Positions 32,621 through 42,033 of a stretch of DNA of 64,000 bases are shown one piece after another (within the stretch, counting starts at the first letter, position 1; each line of letters begins with the position of its first letter). Origin of the DNA: an uncultured Eggerthellaceae bacterium (GTDB taxonomy: Bacteria; Actinomycetota; Coriobacteriia; Coriobacteriales; Eggerthellaceae); NCBI GenBank assembly GCA_958452575.1, contig CAUDUM010000005.1, positions 137,583 to 201,582 on the forward strand, read 5' to 3'. The notes under the pieces were generated by a model, which saw only the letters and a list, made by a program, of their open reading frames with translations, was not told where the DNA came from and searched no databases. The position numbers and the translations under genes were made by a program.

Positions 32621-33676
32621 ATGTCGACGAAAACCGAATCCAGCAGTTCGAAAGGGCGTTCCAAGCTGCCCTTCATCATCGTCGGCGTCGCCGCGGTGAT
32701 CATCGCGGCGATCGCTTTGGCGGCGTTCGTCTTGGGCAACCAGGGCGGAGCAGGCGAATCCGGCAGCCAATCGCAGCAGATACAGCAGATGGCGCAGGAC
32801 GCGGCGGCTCCCGAAGAGCCTGCGCGCGCTTCCGGCGTGGAGCACATCCTCCTGATCGGCGACGATAAATGGGTCGACGACATCCCGGGGCGCTCCGATC
32901 TGATCGTGCTCTTGCGCGTCGATTTCGACGAGGGTGTCCTCACGCAGGTTTCCATCCCGCGCGACACCGCGCATGATCAGGGGGACGGATCGCTTGTAAA
33001 GCTCAACAGCGTCTACGAGTCGAGCGGCCCCGAGGCGCTCTGCGCAGCGGTGTCCCAGCTCACGGGGGTCGAGGTCGATCGGTACGCCGCGGTGGGCTTC
33101 GACGGGTTCCAGTCCATCGTGTCCTACTTCGGCGGAATCGAGGTGGACGTGCCCTATAGCGTCACGTACAGCTTCTACACCCACGATTATCCGGATGAGA
33201 CGTTCCAGGCGGGCGAGCAGGTGCTCGATGCCTGGCGGGCGATGGCCTTGTCGCGCTCGCGGACGGGATACAGCCAGTACGGATTGAACGAGGACATGAT
33301 GCGCCAGGTGGTGGACAGGCAGATGCTCACCACGCTCACGGGCTACGTGCTGACCGAGGCGGACGATCCGGCGGCGACAGCGGAGCAGCTGCTTGCGTTC
33401 GTGTCGACGAACATCCCTTCCGAGACGGTCGTTCTGTGGGTCGAGACCCTCGCGTCGCTCGACGAGCTCACCGTCTACGGGACCAGCGGTCCGGTCAACG
33501 GCGGCATCGACGCCGCGTCGGGTCTGTGGCTGACGCCGCAGTATCCGGAAAAGTGGGCGGCGCTCATGGATGCCGTCGAGGCGGGGGAGGACCCGTCGAC
33601 GGTGGACGTGCAGCTCGACTCGACCGCGCAATCCGACCACGCCCCGATCGACACGGCCACGGTGCTTGCGCGCTAG
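32621..33676 (+). CDS. LytR-CpsA-Psr (LCP) family protein
   Basis: 351 residues. A cytoplasmic Ser/Lys-rich start is followed by one membrane helix (LPFIIVGVAAVIIAAIALAAFVLG, residues 16-39). The LCP domain starts near residue 70 (VEHILLIGDDKW..., SDLIVLLRVDFDEGVLTQVSIPRDTA, KLNSVYES, MALSRSRTG), with the conserved Arg and Asp residues that bind the polyprenyl pyrophosphate. LCP proteins attach wall glycopolymers to peptidoglycan at the outer face of the membrane. The start follows GAGGGGCGGC. It is followed 134 bp later by pyrG. Confidence 0.88.
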   Translation: MSTKTESSSSKGRSKLPFIIVGVAAVIIAAIALAAFVLGNQGGAGESGSQSQQIQQMAQDAAAPEEPARASGVEHILLIGDDKWVDDIPGRSDLIVLLRVDFDEGVLTQVSIPRDTAHDQGDGSLVKLNSVYESSGPEALCAAVSQLTGVEVDRYAAVGFDGFQSIVSYFGGIEVDVPYSVTYSFYTHDYPDETFQAGEQVLDAWRAMALSRSRTGYSQYGLNEDMMRQVVDRQMLTTLTGYVLTEADDPAATAEQLLAFVSTNIPSETVVLWVETLASLDELTVYGTSGPVNGGIDAASGLWLTPQYPEKWAALMDAVEAGEDPSTVDVQLDSTAQSDHAPIDTATVLAR

Positions 33677-33810
33677 CCCCGCGCTTTGTTTCGAGGCGAT
33701 GGCGTTCCTGTTTCCGGAGCGTGAAATCGCCGCAGGGGCGCGACGGCTCCCGCGTCCGCCATCCTAGAATGGAGTCCCGTGAAGATATCCTGCACGGGAA
33801 AGGGGCCGTC

Positions 33811-35412
33811 ATGGCAAAGCACATCTTCGTTACCGGAGGCGTGGTCTCGTCTTTGGGCAAGGGGATCACCGCCGCATCGTTGGGGCATCTGCTCAAAGCC
33901 CGCGGCGTCAAGGTGACCATGCAGAAGATGGATCCCTACCTCAATGTGGATCCCGGCACGATGAGCCCGTTCCAGCATGGTGAGGTATTCGTCACCGAAG
34001 ACGGGCACGAGGGCGATCTCGACCTGGGCCATTACGAGCGTTTCATCGATGAGAACCTCAGCCGCGAGAGCAACTTCACCCAAGGCTCGATCTACCAAAC
34101 CCTCATCTCGCGCGAGCGTCGCGGCGATTTCCTCGGCGGCACGGTGCAGGTGATCCCGCACGTGACCGAGGCGATCAAGGAGCGCATCCGCCGCGCGGCG
34201 GACCAATCCGGAGCCGATGTGGTCATCTCCGAGATCGGCGGCACTGTCGGCGACATTGAATCCCAGCCGTTCATCGAGGCGGCGCGTCAGTTCAAAAAGG
34301 AAAGGCCGGCGGGGGATGTGCTGTTCGTCCATGTGACGCTGGTGCCCTACATCGCCGCCGCCCACGAGGTCAAGACCAAGCCCACCCAGCACTCGGTCAA
34401 GGAGCTGCGCTCGTGGGGCGTCCAGCCCGACTTCATCGTGTGCCGCAGCGACCACGAGATCTCGGCGTCCGTGCGCGAGAAGATCGCGCTGTTCTGCGAC
34501 GTGGCGTCCGAGGACGTGCTCGCTTGCGTCGATGCGCCCTCCATCTACGAGGTGCCGCTGAGCCTGCACGCGCAGGGTTTCGACGAAAAGGTGCTTGCCA
34601 AGCTGGGGCTTCCGTGCGGCGGGATCGACCTTTCGCCGCTGCGCTCGTTCCTGCGGGCGGCGGGGGAGTGCGAAGGGTCGGTCGACATCGCCGTCGTGGG
34701 CAAGTACGTGAGCCTTCCCGATGCGTACCTGTCGGTCATCGAGGCGCTCGGCCATGCCGGCGTGGCAAGCGGGTGCCATGTCGAAGTGCATCTGGTCGAC
34801 GGCGAGGGGCTCTCCGACGCCAACGCGGCCGAGGTGCTGGGCGCCATGGACGGCATTCTCGTGCCGGGCGGATTCGGCCAGCGCGCCTTCGAGGGCAAGA
34901 TCGCCGCCGCGCGCTACGCCCGCGAGAACGACGTGCCGTATCTGGGCATCTGCCTGGGGCTGCAGGCGGCGGTGTGCGAGTTCGCGCGCCATGTGGCGGG
35001 CTTGGAAGACGCCACGTCCGCCGAGTTCGATCCGCAGGCGGCCCATCCCGTGATCGACCTCATGCCCGAGCAGGCGGATGTGGAGGATAAGGGCGGCACG
35101 ATGCGCCTGGGGGCCTACCCGTGCGCCGTCGAGCCGGGGACCCATGCGGCGCAAGCCTATGGCGCCGAGATCGTCTACGAGCGCCATCGCCACCGCTACG
35201 AGGTCAACAACGCCTATCGCACCGTGCTCCAGGGCGCAGGCCTGGTCATCTCGGGTTCTTCGCCCGACGGACGGCTGGTGGAGATGGTGGAGCTGCCGGA
35301 CCATCCGTGGTTTGTCGCCAGCCAGGGGCATCCGGAATTCAAAAGCCGTCCCACGCGGCCCCACCCGCTGTTCAAGGCGTTCGTGGATGCGGCGATCGCC
35401 TGCAAGGGGTAA
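33811..35412 (+). CDS. pyrG: CTP synthase
   Basis: 533 residues, full length. The synthase half has KHIFVTGGVVSSLGKGITAASLG, GTMSPFQHGEVFVTEDG and EIGGTVGDIESQPFIEAARQ. The class I glutamine amidotransferase half carries the nucleophile Cys in YLGICLGLQ and His/Glu in SQGHPEFKSRP. It makes CTP from UTP, ATP and glutamine. The ATG at 33811 follows GGAAAGGGG; an in-frame ATG at 33769 lacks a site. xerD starts 38 bases after its stop, so they may be co-transcribed. Confidence 0.97.
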   Translation: MAKHIFVTGGVVSSLGKGITAASLGHLLKARGVKVTMQKMDPYLNVDPGTMSPFQHGEVFVTEDGHEGDLDLGHYERFIDENLSRESNFTQGSIYQTLISRERRGDFLGGTVQVIPHVTEAIKERIRRAADQSGADVVISEIGGTVGDIESQPFIEAARQFKKERPAGDVLFVHVTLVPYIAAAHEVKTKPTQHSVKELRSWGVQPDFIVCRSDHEISASVREKIALFCDVASEDVLACVDAPSIYEVPLSLHAQGFDEKVLAKLGLPCGGIDLSPLRSFLRAAGECEGSVDIAVVGKYVSLPDAYLSVIEALGHAGVASGCHVEVHLVDGEGLSDANAAEVLGAMDGILVPGGFGQRAFEGKIAAARYARENDVPYLGICLGLQAAVCEFARHVAGLEDATSAEFDPQAAHPVIDLMPEQADVEDKGGTMRLGAYPCAVEPGTHAAQAYGAEIVYERHRHRYEVNNAYRTVLQGAGLVISGSSPDGRLVEMVELPDHPWFVASQGHPEFKSRPTRPHPLFKAFVDAAIACKG

Positions 35413-35450
35413 ACTGCCTCCCGTAACCGTTGATTGGAGGGGAGGCGCCG

Positions 35451-36344
<894 letters not shown>

Positions 36345-36360
36345 ATTGTTCAAAAAATCT

Positions 36361-36548
36361 CCCATATTGACCCACATCGTTTCCCACACCCATATATTGT
36401 GGCTGTTCGCATGAATGAACCTATATATGGGATGCGGATGGTGCAGCGGCGGGCGATCCAGCTTTGACGCCCCTATGAATCCAGGCATTTTCCCACGTGA
36501 ATCCTCAACCGGTGGGGGAATCTCCTTGCCTAGTGGGATGAAGTGGGA
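36361..36548. promoter_or_regulatory. MraZ-type TGGGN boxes upstream of mraZ
   Basis: Plus-strand TGGGG (36513), TGGGA (36534) and TGGGA (36544); the last two are 10 bp apart, the spacing known for MraZ binding. On the minus strand four CCCA sites (36361, 36371, 36383, 36389) include another exact 10-bp pair, reading TGGGT-CAATA-TGGGA. MraZ is encoded directly downstream and is known to bind such boxes at its own promoter. Confidence 0.75.
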
Positions 36549-36554
36549 TAGAAT
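36526..36554 (+). promoter_or_regulatory. Promoter of the dcw cluster
   Basis: TTGCCT (36526-36531), 17-base spacer and TAGAAT (36549-36554). Two MraZ boxes fill the spacer, so MraZ would compete with RNA polymerase. Confidence 0.65.
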
Positions 36555-36596
36555 TCCAGGCATCGGGAAAGCCATGCGCTACGACGGAAGGAAGAA

Positions 36597-37100
36597 GTGA
36601 CGAAGGTCGTCGACAAGAACGAGGGCGTGCAGGCGGCGCAGGCCGCAGGCGACGTCGCGGTCTCGCGGCCGGCGTTCGACCTCCACGGCGAGTATCGCTT
36701 CAAAGTGGATGACAAAGGACGCGTCTCCCTTCCCTCCAAGTTCCGCAAGGTCATCTCGAAAGACCTCGTGGTCACGCTCAACCCTGATGACGAATGCCTG
36801 TGGGTGTTCGACCCGGACGAGTTCAACCAGTGGATCGACCAGCTGTTCGTGGATAGCTTCGGCAAGTACGACTCCTCGAACAAGCAGCACATCAAGCTCC
36901 GCAGCAAGCTGAAGCGCCGCTCGGAAGACGTGCAGGTCGACGCCTCCGGTCGAATCATGCTGCCCGCCAAGATGCGCGCAGCGGTCGACATCGACAAGGA
37001 CGTTGTCATCGTGGGAAACACGGGCTACTTCGAGGTGTGGGATGCGAAGCGTTGCGACGAGGCGGACGAGGACGTCGACCTCGACCTCCTGTTCCACTAG
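36597..37100 (+). CDS. mraZ: Transcriptional regulator MraZ
   Basis: 167 residues, longer than the usual ~145 because of an extra N-terminal 22 residues. Two AbrB-like swapped-hairpin repeats are present: EYRFKVDDKGRVSLPSKFRKVI and DVQVDASGRIMLPAKMRAAV. MraZ forms a ring that binds TGGGN repeats and controls the dcw cluster. The start is a GTG (36597) after GGAAGGA. Repeats of its target lie just upstream, so autoregulation is expected. Confidence 0.93.
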   Translation: MTKVVDKNEGVQAAQAAGDVAVSRPAFDLHGEYRFKVDDKGRVSLPSKFRKVISKDLVVTLNPDDECLWVFDPDEFNQWIDQLFVDSFGKYDSSNKQHIKLRSKLKRRSEDVQVDASGRIMLPAKMRAAVDIDKDVVIVGNTGYFEVWDAKRCDEADEDVDLDLLFH

Positions 37101-37118
37101 TCGCCGGACGTGAGCTGC

Positions 37119-38075
37119 ATGACAAACCAATATCGGCATACACCGGTTCTGCTCGCCGAGTGCCTCGAATATCTGAACCTTGAATCGAAGCACACATTCG
37201 TGGACGCAACGCTCGGCGGCGCAGGCCACTCCCTCGAAGCTGCCAAGAGGCTAGGGAAGGCCGGAACGCTCATCGGCATCGATCAGGACGACATGGCCCT
37301 TGAGGCCGCCGCCCTAAAACTCGGGATGATGCCGGAGGCGGACCGACCGAACATCGAGCTTCTGCACGGCAACTTCGGGGATATGGACGAGTTGCTCCTC
37401 TCCGCGGAGGTTCCCGGGATCGATGCGTTCCTGTTCGATCTCGGGGTTTCGTCTCCGCAGCTGGACGTGCCCTCGCGCGGCTTCTCCTTCAAGGAGAACG
37501 GCCCCCTTGATATGCGGATGGATCCGGGAAAACAAACCCTAACCGCAGAAGAGATCGTCAACACCAGAAACGCAGCTGATCTCGCTCGGATCATCCGTGC
37601 CAACTCCGATGAGAAGTGGGCCAGCCGCATCGCGGAGTTCATCGTGCGCGAGCGCGAGAAGGCTCCCATCACGCAGACCGAGCAGTTGGTGGACATCATC
37701 AAAGCCGCCATCCCTGCTTCGGCCCGCCGTGCGGGAGGGCATCCTGCCAAGCGCACGTTCCAAGCGCTGCGCATCGAGGTGAACGGAGAGCTCGATGTGC
37801 TGCGTCGCGGACTTGACGCGGCGATCCGCTGGCTCAATCCCGGCGGGCGCGTGGCGGTGATCAGCTACCACTCGCTGGAGGATCGCATTGTCAAGGACAC
37901 GTTCGCGTCGCTCGCGAACCGCTGCACCTGCCCGCCGGACTTTCCGACGTGCATGTGCGGCAAGAAGCCGATAGTGAAGGTCATCACGCGTCGACCGCTG
38001 CTTCCCACGGCAGAAGAGATCGAACGCAACCCGCGTGCGCGCAGCGCCAAGCTGCGCGTGGCGGAGCGTCTGTGA
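37119..38075 (+). CDS. rsmH: 16S rRNA m4C1402 methyltransferase RsmH
   Basis: 318 residues. SAM-binding motifs HTPVLLAECLEYL, FVDATLGGAGHS and IGIDQD are followed by the LFDLGVSSPQLD segment, FQALRIEVNGEL and the C-terminal Cys-rich CTCPPDFPTCMCGKKP loop. It methylates N4 of C1402 in 16S rRNA and follows mraZ in almost all dcw clusters. Start choice is open: ATG 37119 or GTG 37110, both with a weak ribosome-binding site. Confidence 0.95.
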   Translation: MTNQYRHTPVLLAECLEYLNLESKHTFVDATLGGAGHSLEAAKRLGKAGTLIGIDQDDMALEAAALKLGMMPEADRPNIELLHGNFGDMDELLLSAEVPGIDAFLFDLGVSSPQLDVPSRGFSFKENGPLDMRMDPGKQTLTAEEIVNTRNAADLARIIRANSDEKWASRIAEFIVREREKAPITQTEQLVDIIKAAIPASARRAGGHPAKRTFQALRIEVNGELDVLRRGLDAAIRWLNPGGRVAVISYHSLEDRIVKDTFASLANRCTCPPDFPTCMCGKKPIVKVITRRPLLPTAEEIERNPRARSAKLRVAERL

Positions 38076-38187
38076 AAAAACGATACCAAGCGACCGAAGG
38101 GGCCGTGCGGCTCCCTCGGTCTTGAGCGCTTGCAACGCCGACTGCTCTAAACGCAGCTGAAACGGAACGAGGAAGGAGGTTGGCAGC

Positions 38188-38655
38188 ATGAGCGCGGTTC
38201 CCGCATATTCATATCCCCAGCCTCAGCGCCAGCCCAAGCGCGATCCTCGTCCGCAGATCCGCGCCATCCCCGGCGGGGGTCGGCGACCTCAGGAGCAAGG
38301 CGTATCCATCCAAACGGTCACACTGGTCAAAGTGGCCGTCGCCGCGATCATCGCGTTCGCGCTCATCTGCTGCGTGCGCGTGGCGCTGTCGGCTGCCACG
38401 GTGACGACCGAGATGGAATCCCAGCAGATCAGCCAGCAGATCTCCCAGGCGCGCGAACAGGGCAACGCCTTGGAGGTGTCCTATAGCACCCTTGCCAACC
38501 CGTCACAGGTCAAGATGGCCGCGGCGGGCATGGGCATGGTCGTTCCCGAGACCGTCGAGTACATCGATCTCGGCGTGGACGTCGTGGCGACCGACGAGGC
38601 GGGCAACCTGTCGTTGACGCAGAGCCTGGAACGCGCCGGCGGCTTGGAGGGCTAG
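38188..38655 (+). CDS. ftsL: FtsL-like septal protein
   Basis: 155 residues. An N-terminal basic Pro/Arg/Gln-rich cytoplasmic tail (residues 1-42) is followed by one membrane helix (VTLVKVAVAAIIAFALICCVRVAL) and a short coiled coil (SQQISQQISQAREQGNALEVSYSTLA). Size, topology and position between rsmH and ftsI fit FtsL. FtsL joins FtsB and FtsQ to activate FtsWI. Sequence similarity is always low in this family, so the call rests on context. A strong AAGGAGG precedes the ATG. Confidence 0.75.
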   Translation: MSAVPAYSYPQPQRQPKRDPRPQIRAIPGGGRRPQEQGVSIQTVTLVKVAVAAIIAFALICCVRVALSAATVTTEMESQQISQQISQAREQGNALEVSYSTLANPSQVKMAAAGMGMVVPETVEYIDLGVDVVATDEAGNLSLTQSLERAGGLEG

Positions 38656-38660
38656 CCCCC

Positions 38661-40481
38661 ATGGCTCCGCAACGCCCCGCATCGGAGCATCGCGGCGCGC
38701 GGCGCTCCGGCGCCGGGCGCCGATCCCGCAACGCGCAATCGCATCGCACCCGCACGTCCTCCACGGCGCAGGCGATCGATTCCAACCGCGCGTTCATCCC
38801 CGTGCTCATATTCGCCGCATTGGCGCTCATCGTGTTCTTCAGGCTGCTCTACCTGCAGGTCATCGTGGCGGGGGAGTATTCCCAGCAGGCCGAGGAGGCG
38901 CGCTTGGTGAGCGTTGATGTGGACGCGCGGCGCGGCACCATCTACGACCGCAACGGCAGCGTGCTGGCAATCAGCGTCGACGCGACGACCGTGTACTGCA
39001 ATCCCGCCGAGGTCAACGACGCAGGCCGCGCGGCCCAGCTGCTCTCCGAGATGCTGGGCGGGCAGATCGCCGACTACCTTGACATCCTCACGCGATCGAA
39101 CACCTCGTTCGCCTACATCGACCAGAAGATCGACGTCGACAAGGGCAGCGAGCTCAAGACGCGGCTCGACGAAGAGGGGATCAAGGGCGTCTACTTCTTG
39201 GACGACACGCGCCGCGAGTATCCCAACGGGCAGGTGGGCGGCCAGCTGGTGGGCGCCTGCGAGATCGCCATCGACGAGGAGAGCGGCACCGAGTACTACT
39301 CTGGCATCTCCGGGCTCGAGGCGTACTACGACGACATCCTTTCCGGCACCCCGGGCAAATACGTCGCCGAGCGCGGCCAGTACGGCGTGCCCATCCCCGG
39401 CGGCGTGCACGAGGACACGCCCGCCGTGGACGGCCAGGACATCGTCGTCTCGATCGACATCACGCTGCAGGGCTATCTGGAGGAGCGGCTGGCCCAGGGC
39501 ATCGAGGAGGTCGAGGGCACCGGCGGCAACGCCGTGGTCATGGAGGCAGGCACGGGCGAGATCTACGCCGCAGCGTCGCTTCCGTACTTCAACCCCGCCG
39601 ACCGCTCGGTGGTGGAGGAAGGCGCCACGCAGCTCAAGAGCGTCACCGACCTGCTGGAGCCCGGCTCGATCTTCAAGACCGTGTCGACGCTGGCGATCCT
39701 GGAGACGGGCACCATGGGTCCCGACGACGAGCTGTTCTGCCCCGCCTACATCACCGCCGACGGATACGCCATCTCGGACGCGCACGATCGCGGCGACCAG
39801 ACGATGACGCTGCGCCAGATCCTGGACCAGTCCTCCAACGTGGGCATCTCGCTGGCCGTCGAGAACATGGGCTTCGAAGAGCTCTACAACCATATCGTTA
39901 AGTACGGTCTGCACTCCGACACCGGCGTGGACTACCCCGGCGAGGGCGAAGCGGGCACCGACGCTTTGGGATATCTGGTGCCCTTTGAGAACTGGAGCCG
40001 CGTGACGGGCTACAACGTGAGCTTCGGTCAGGGCATCTCGGTCACGCCGCTTCAGATGACGCGCTTCTACGGCGCGATCATCAACGACGGCGTCGCATGC
40101 ACCCCGCACTTCCTGATCAGCAAGCCGCAGACGGGCGAGGTCGCTGAGTTCGAGACCGAGCAGATCGTCGAGAACACCTCGGCGCTGCCCACGATGATCG
40201 ACATGCTCAAGACCGTGGTCACCGACGGCACGGGCAAGGATGCGGCCATCGAGGGCTTCGAAGTGGCGGGCAAAACGTCCACCGCCGAGATCTACGACGA
40301 GGAGAACGGCGGATACCGCGACGGGGTGTACAACCTCTGCTTCACGGGGTTCCTGGCGGATTCGTCAAGCCAATTGGTATGTTTTGTGGGCGCTAACGAG
40401 GTTCCCTACGAGCGCAACGTGACGCCGATTTTTAAAGATATAATGTCAACGGCGATCGATCGGTTCAAGATCACGCCTTAA
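38661..40481 (+). CDS. ftsI: Septal peptidoglycan transpeptidase FtsI/PBP3
   Basis: 606 residues. A basic N-terminal tail, one membrane helix (44-69), a PBP dimer domain, then the transpeptidase with Ser336 in PGSIFK and SSN at 391-393. The third motif is KTS (538-540), not KTG, in EVAGKTSTAEIY. It cross-links septal peptidoglycan with FtsW. The gene starts five bases after ftsL. Confidence 0.95.
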   Translation: MAPQRPASEHRGARRSGAGRRSRNAQSHRTRTSSTAQAIDSNRAFIPVLIFAALALIVFFRLLYLQVIVAGEYSQQAEEARLVSVDVDARRGTIYDRNGSVLAISVDATTVYCNPAEVNDAGRAAQLLSEMLGGQIADYLDILTRSNTSFAYIDQKIDVDKGSELKTRLDEEGIKGVYFLDDTRREYPNGQVGGQLVGACEIAIDEESGTEYYSGISGLEAYYDDILSGTPGKYVAERGQYGVPIPGGVHEDTPAVDGQDIVVSIDITLQGYLEERLAQGIEEVEGTGGNAVVMEAGTGEIYAAASLPYFNPADRSVVEEGATQLKSVTDLLEPGSIFKTVSTLAILETGTMGPDDELFCPAYITADGYAISDAHDRGDQTMTLRQILDQSSNVGISLAVENMGFEELYNHIVKYGLHSDTGVDYPGEGEAGTDALGYLVPFENWSRVTGYNVSFGQGISVTPLQMTRFYGAIINDGVACTPHFLISKPQTGEVAEFETEQIVENTSALPTMIDMLKTVVTDGTGKDAAIEGFEVAGKTSTAEIYDEENGGYRDGVYNLCFTGFLADSSSQLVCFVGANEVPYERNVTPIFKDIMSTAIDRFKITP

Positions 40482-40527
40482 CGGTCAAAAGACCTGATGG
40501 TTGAGGATACATGTGCAGGGGGGCAGA

Positions 40528-42033
40528 ATGGCTAAGACTTGCGCCCAGCTTTTCGAGGGTATGGACGGCACGATCATCGGCAATCCGGACGTGGAGGTGT
40601 CCGGCATCGCCTACCGCAGCGACAAGGTGCAGCCGGGCGACGCGTTTTTCTGCATCGTAGGGCTGAAGGCCGACGGGCATTCGTTCGCCCAGGACGCCAT
40701 CGACCGCGGGGCGAAGGTGCTCGTGGTCCAGCGCAAGGTCTACCTTGCGGATGCCACCGACGTCACCGAGGTGGTGGTTCCCGACACGCGCAAGGCGATG
40801 GCCCAGGTCGCCGCCAGCTTCCATGACAACCCCTCCCAGGATTTCGCGCTGGTGGGCGTCACGGGCACCAACGGCAAGACCACCACGACGTTTCTGGTGG
40901 AGCATATCGCGCGCGTGGCCGGCAGGCGCACGGGCGTGATCGGCACCGTCGGCGTCCGCGTGGGCGACGAGCGCGAGAAATCCGCGCACACCACGCCCGA
41001 GTCTCCCGACCTCCAGTCCCTGTTCGCGCGGATGCGCGACGCGCATTGCGACGTGGTCGCCATGGAGGTGAGCTCCCATGCGCTGGATCTGCGGCGCACG
41101 TGGGCGACGCGGTTCGCCGTGACGGCGTTCACCAACCTCACGCAGGACCATCTGGACTACCATCACACGTTCGAGGCGTATTTCGAGGCCAAGGCGCTGC
41201 TGTTCTCCAAGGACTATCCCGCCAAGCGCGTCATCTGCATCGATGACAAATGGGGCCGCGAGCTGCTGCGCCGCTGCTCGGCGGCGGGCGACAACATCGT
41301 CACGACCGGCTTCGATCCTTCCGCCCAGATCCATCCGGGCGAGGTCGTCTACGCGCCCACGCACACCAGCGTCGAGCTGCACGTGCGCGGTGAGCGCTTC
41401 CGCTTCGACTATCCGCTGGCGGGCCGCTTCAACGTGTCCAACATCATGAACGCGTTCGGCATCGGGCTGCAGCTGGGCATCCCCGCGCAGCTCATCGTGC
41501 AGGCGCTCTCCGAAGCCCCGCAGGTTCCGGGCCGCCTCGAGCGCGTTCACGCCGCCCACGACGGCGGCGTGTCGGTGTTCGTCGACTATGCCCACACTCC
41601 CGACGCGCTCAAAAAGGCGCTCGGCTCCATCAAGGCGCTCACGCCCGGCCGCACGCTGTGCGTGTTCGGCTGCGGCGGCGACCGCGACGCCGGCAAGCGC
41701 TCCATCATGGGACGCGAGGCCCTTGAGGCGGACTTCGCGATCGTGACCTCGGACAATCCCCGCAGCGAGGATCCGCTCGCCATCATCGCCGACATCGAAA
41801 GCGGCATGGGCGCGGGCGAGGGGCGCTACGAGGTGGTGCCCGACCGCCGTGCTGCCATCGCGCGCGCACTCGAGGTCGCACAGGCGGGCGATTCGGTGCT
41901 GATCGCCGGCAAGGGGCATGAGGACTACCAGCTCATCGGCGATCAGGTGCTGCATTTCGACGACCGCGAGGTCGCCGCCGAGGAGCTCGAGCGCCGTTTC
42001 GGCGCGGCATGCGCGGGCGAGGAGGTCGAATAG
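40528..42033 (+). CDS. murE: UDP-MurNAc-tripeptide synthetase MurE (meso-DAP type)
   Basis: 501 residues. ATP loop GTNGKTT (113-119); the specificity motif DNPR is at 409-412 (TSDNPRSEDP). DNPR is typical of enzymes adding meso-diaminopimelate, whereas lysine-adding enzymes usually have another motif. It extends UDP-MurNAc-L-Ala-D-Glu by one residue. The ATG at 40528 follows AGGGGGG. murF begins directly at its stop codon. Confidence 0.95.
   Translation: MAKTCAQLFEGMDGTIIGNPDVEVSGIAYRSDKVQPGDAFFCIVGLKADGHSFAQDAIDRGAKVLVVQRKVYLADATDVTEVVVPDTRKAMAQVAASFHDNPSQDFALVGVTGTNGKTTTTFLVEHIARVAGRRTGVIGTVGVRVGDEREKSAHTTPESPDLQSLFARMRDAHCDVVAMEVSSHALDLRRTWATRFAVTAFTNLTQDHLDYHHTFEAYFEAKALLFSKDYPAKRVICIDDKWGRELLRRCSAAGDNIVTTGFDPSAQIHPGEVVYAPTHTSVELHVRGERFRFDYPLAGRFNVSNIMNAFGIGLQLGIPAQLIVQALSEAPQVPGRLERVHAAHDGGVSVFVDYAHTPDALKKALGSIKALTPGRTLCVFGCGGDRDAGKRSIMGREALEADFAIVTSDNPRSEDPLAIIADIESGMGAGEGRYEVVPDRRAAIARALEVAQAGDSVLIAGKGHEDYQLIGDQVLHFDDREVAAEELERRFGAACAGEEVE

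Noticed and set aside
33673..35364. Antisense open frame of 563 codons over pyrG
   Set aside because: pyrG is complete and conserved on the plus strand, so the antisense frame is a GC-driven artefact.
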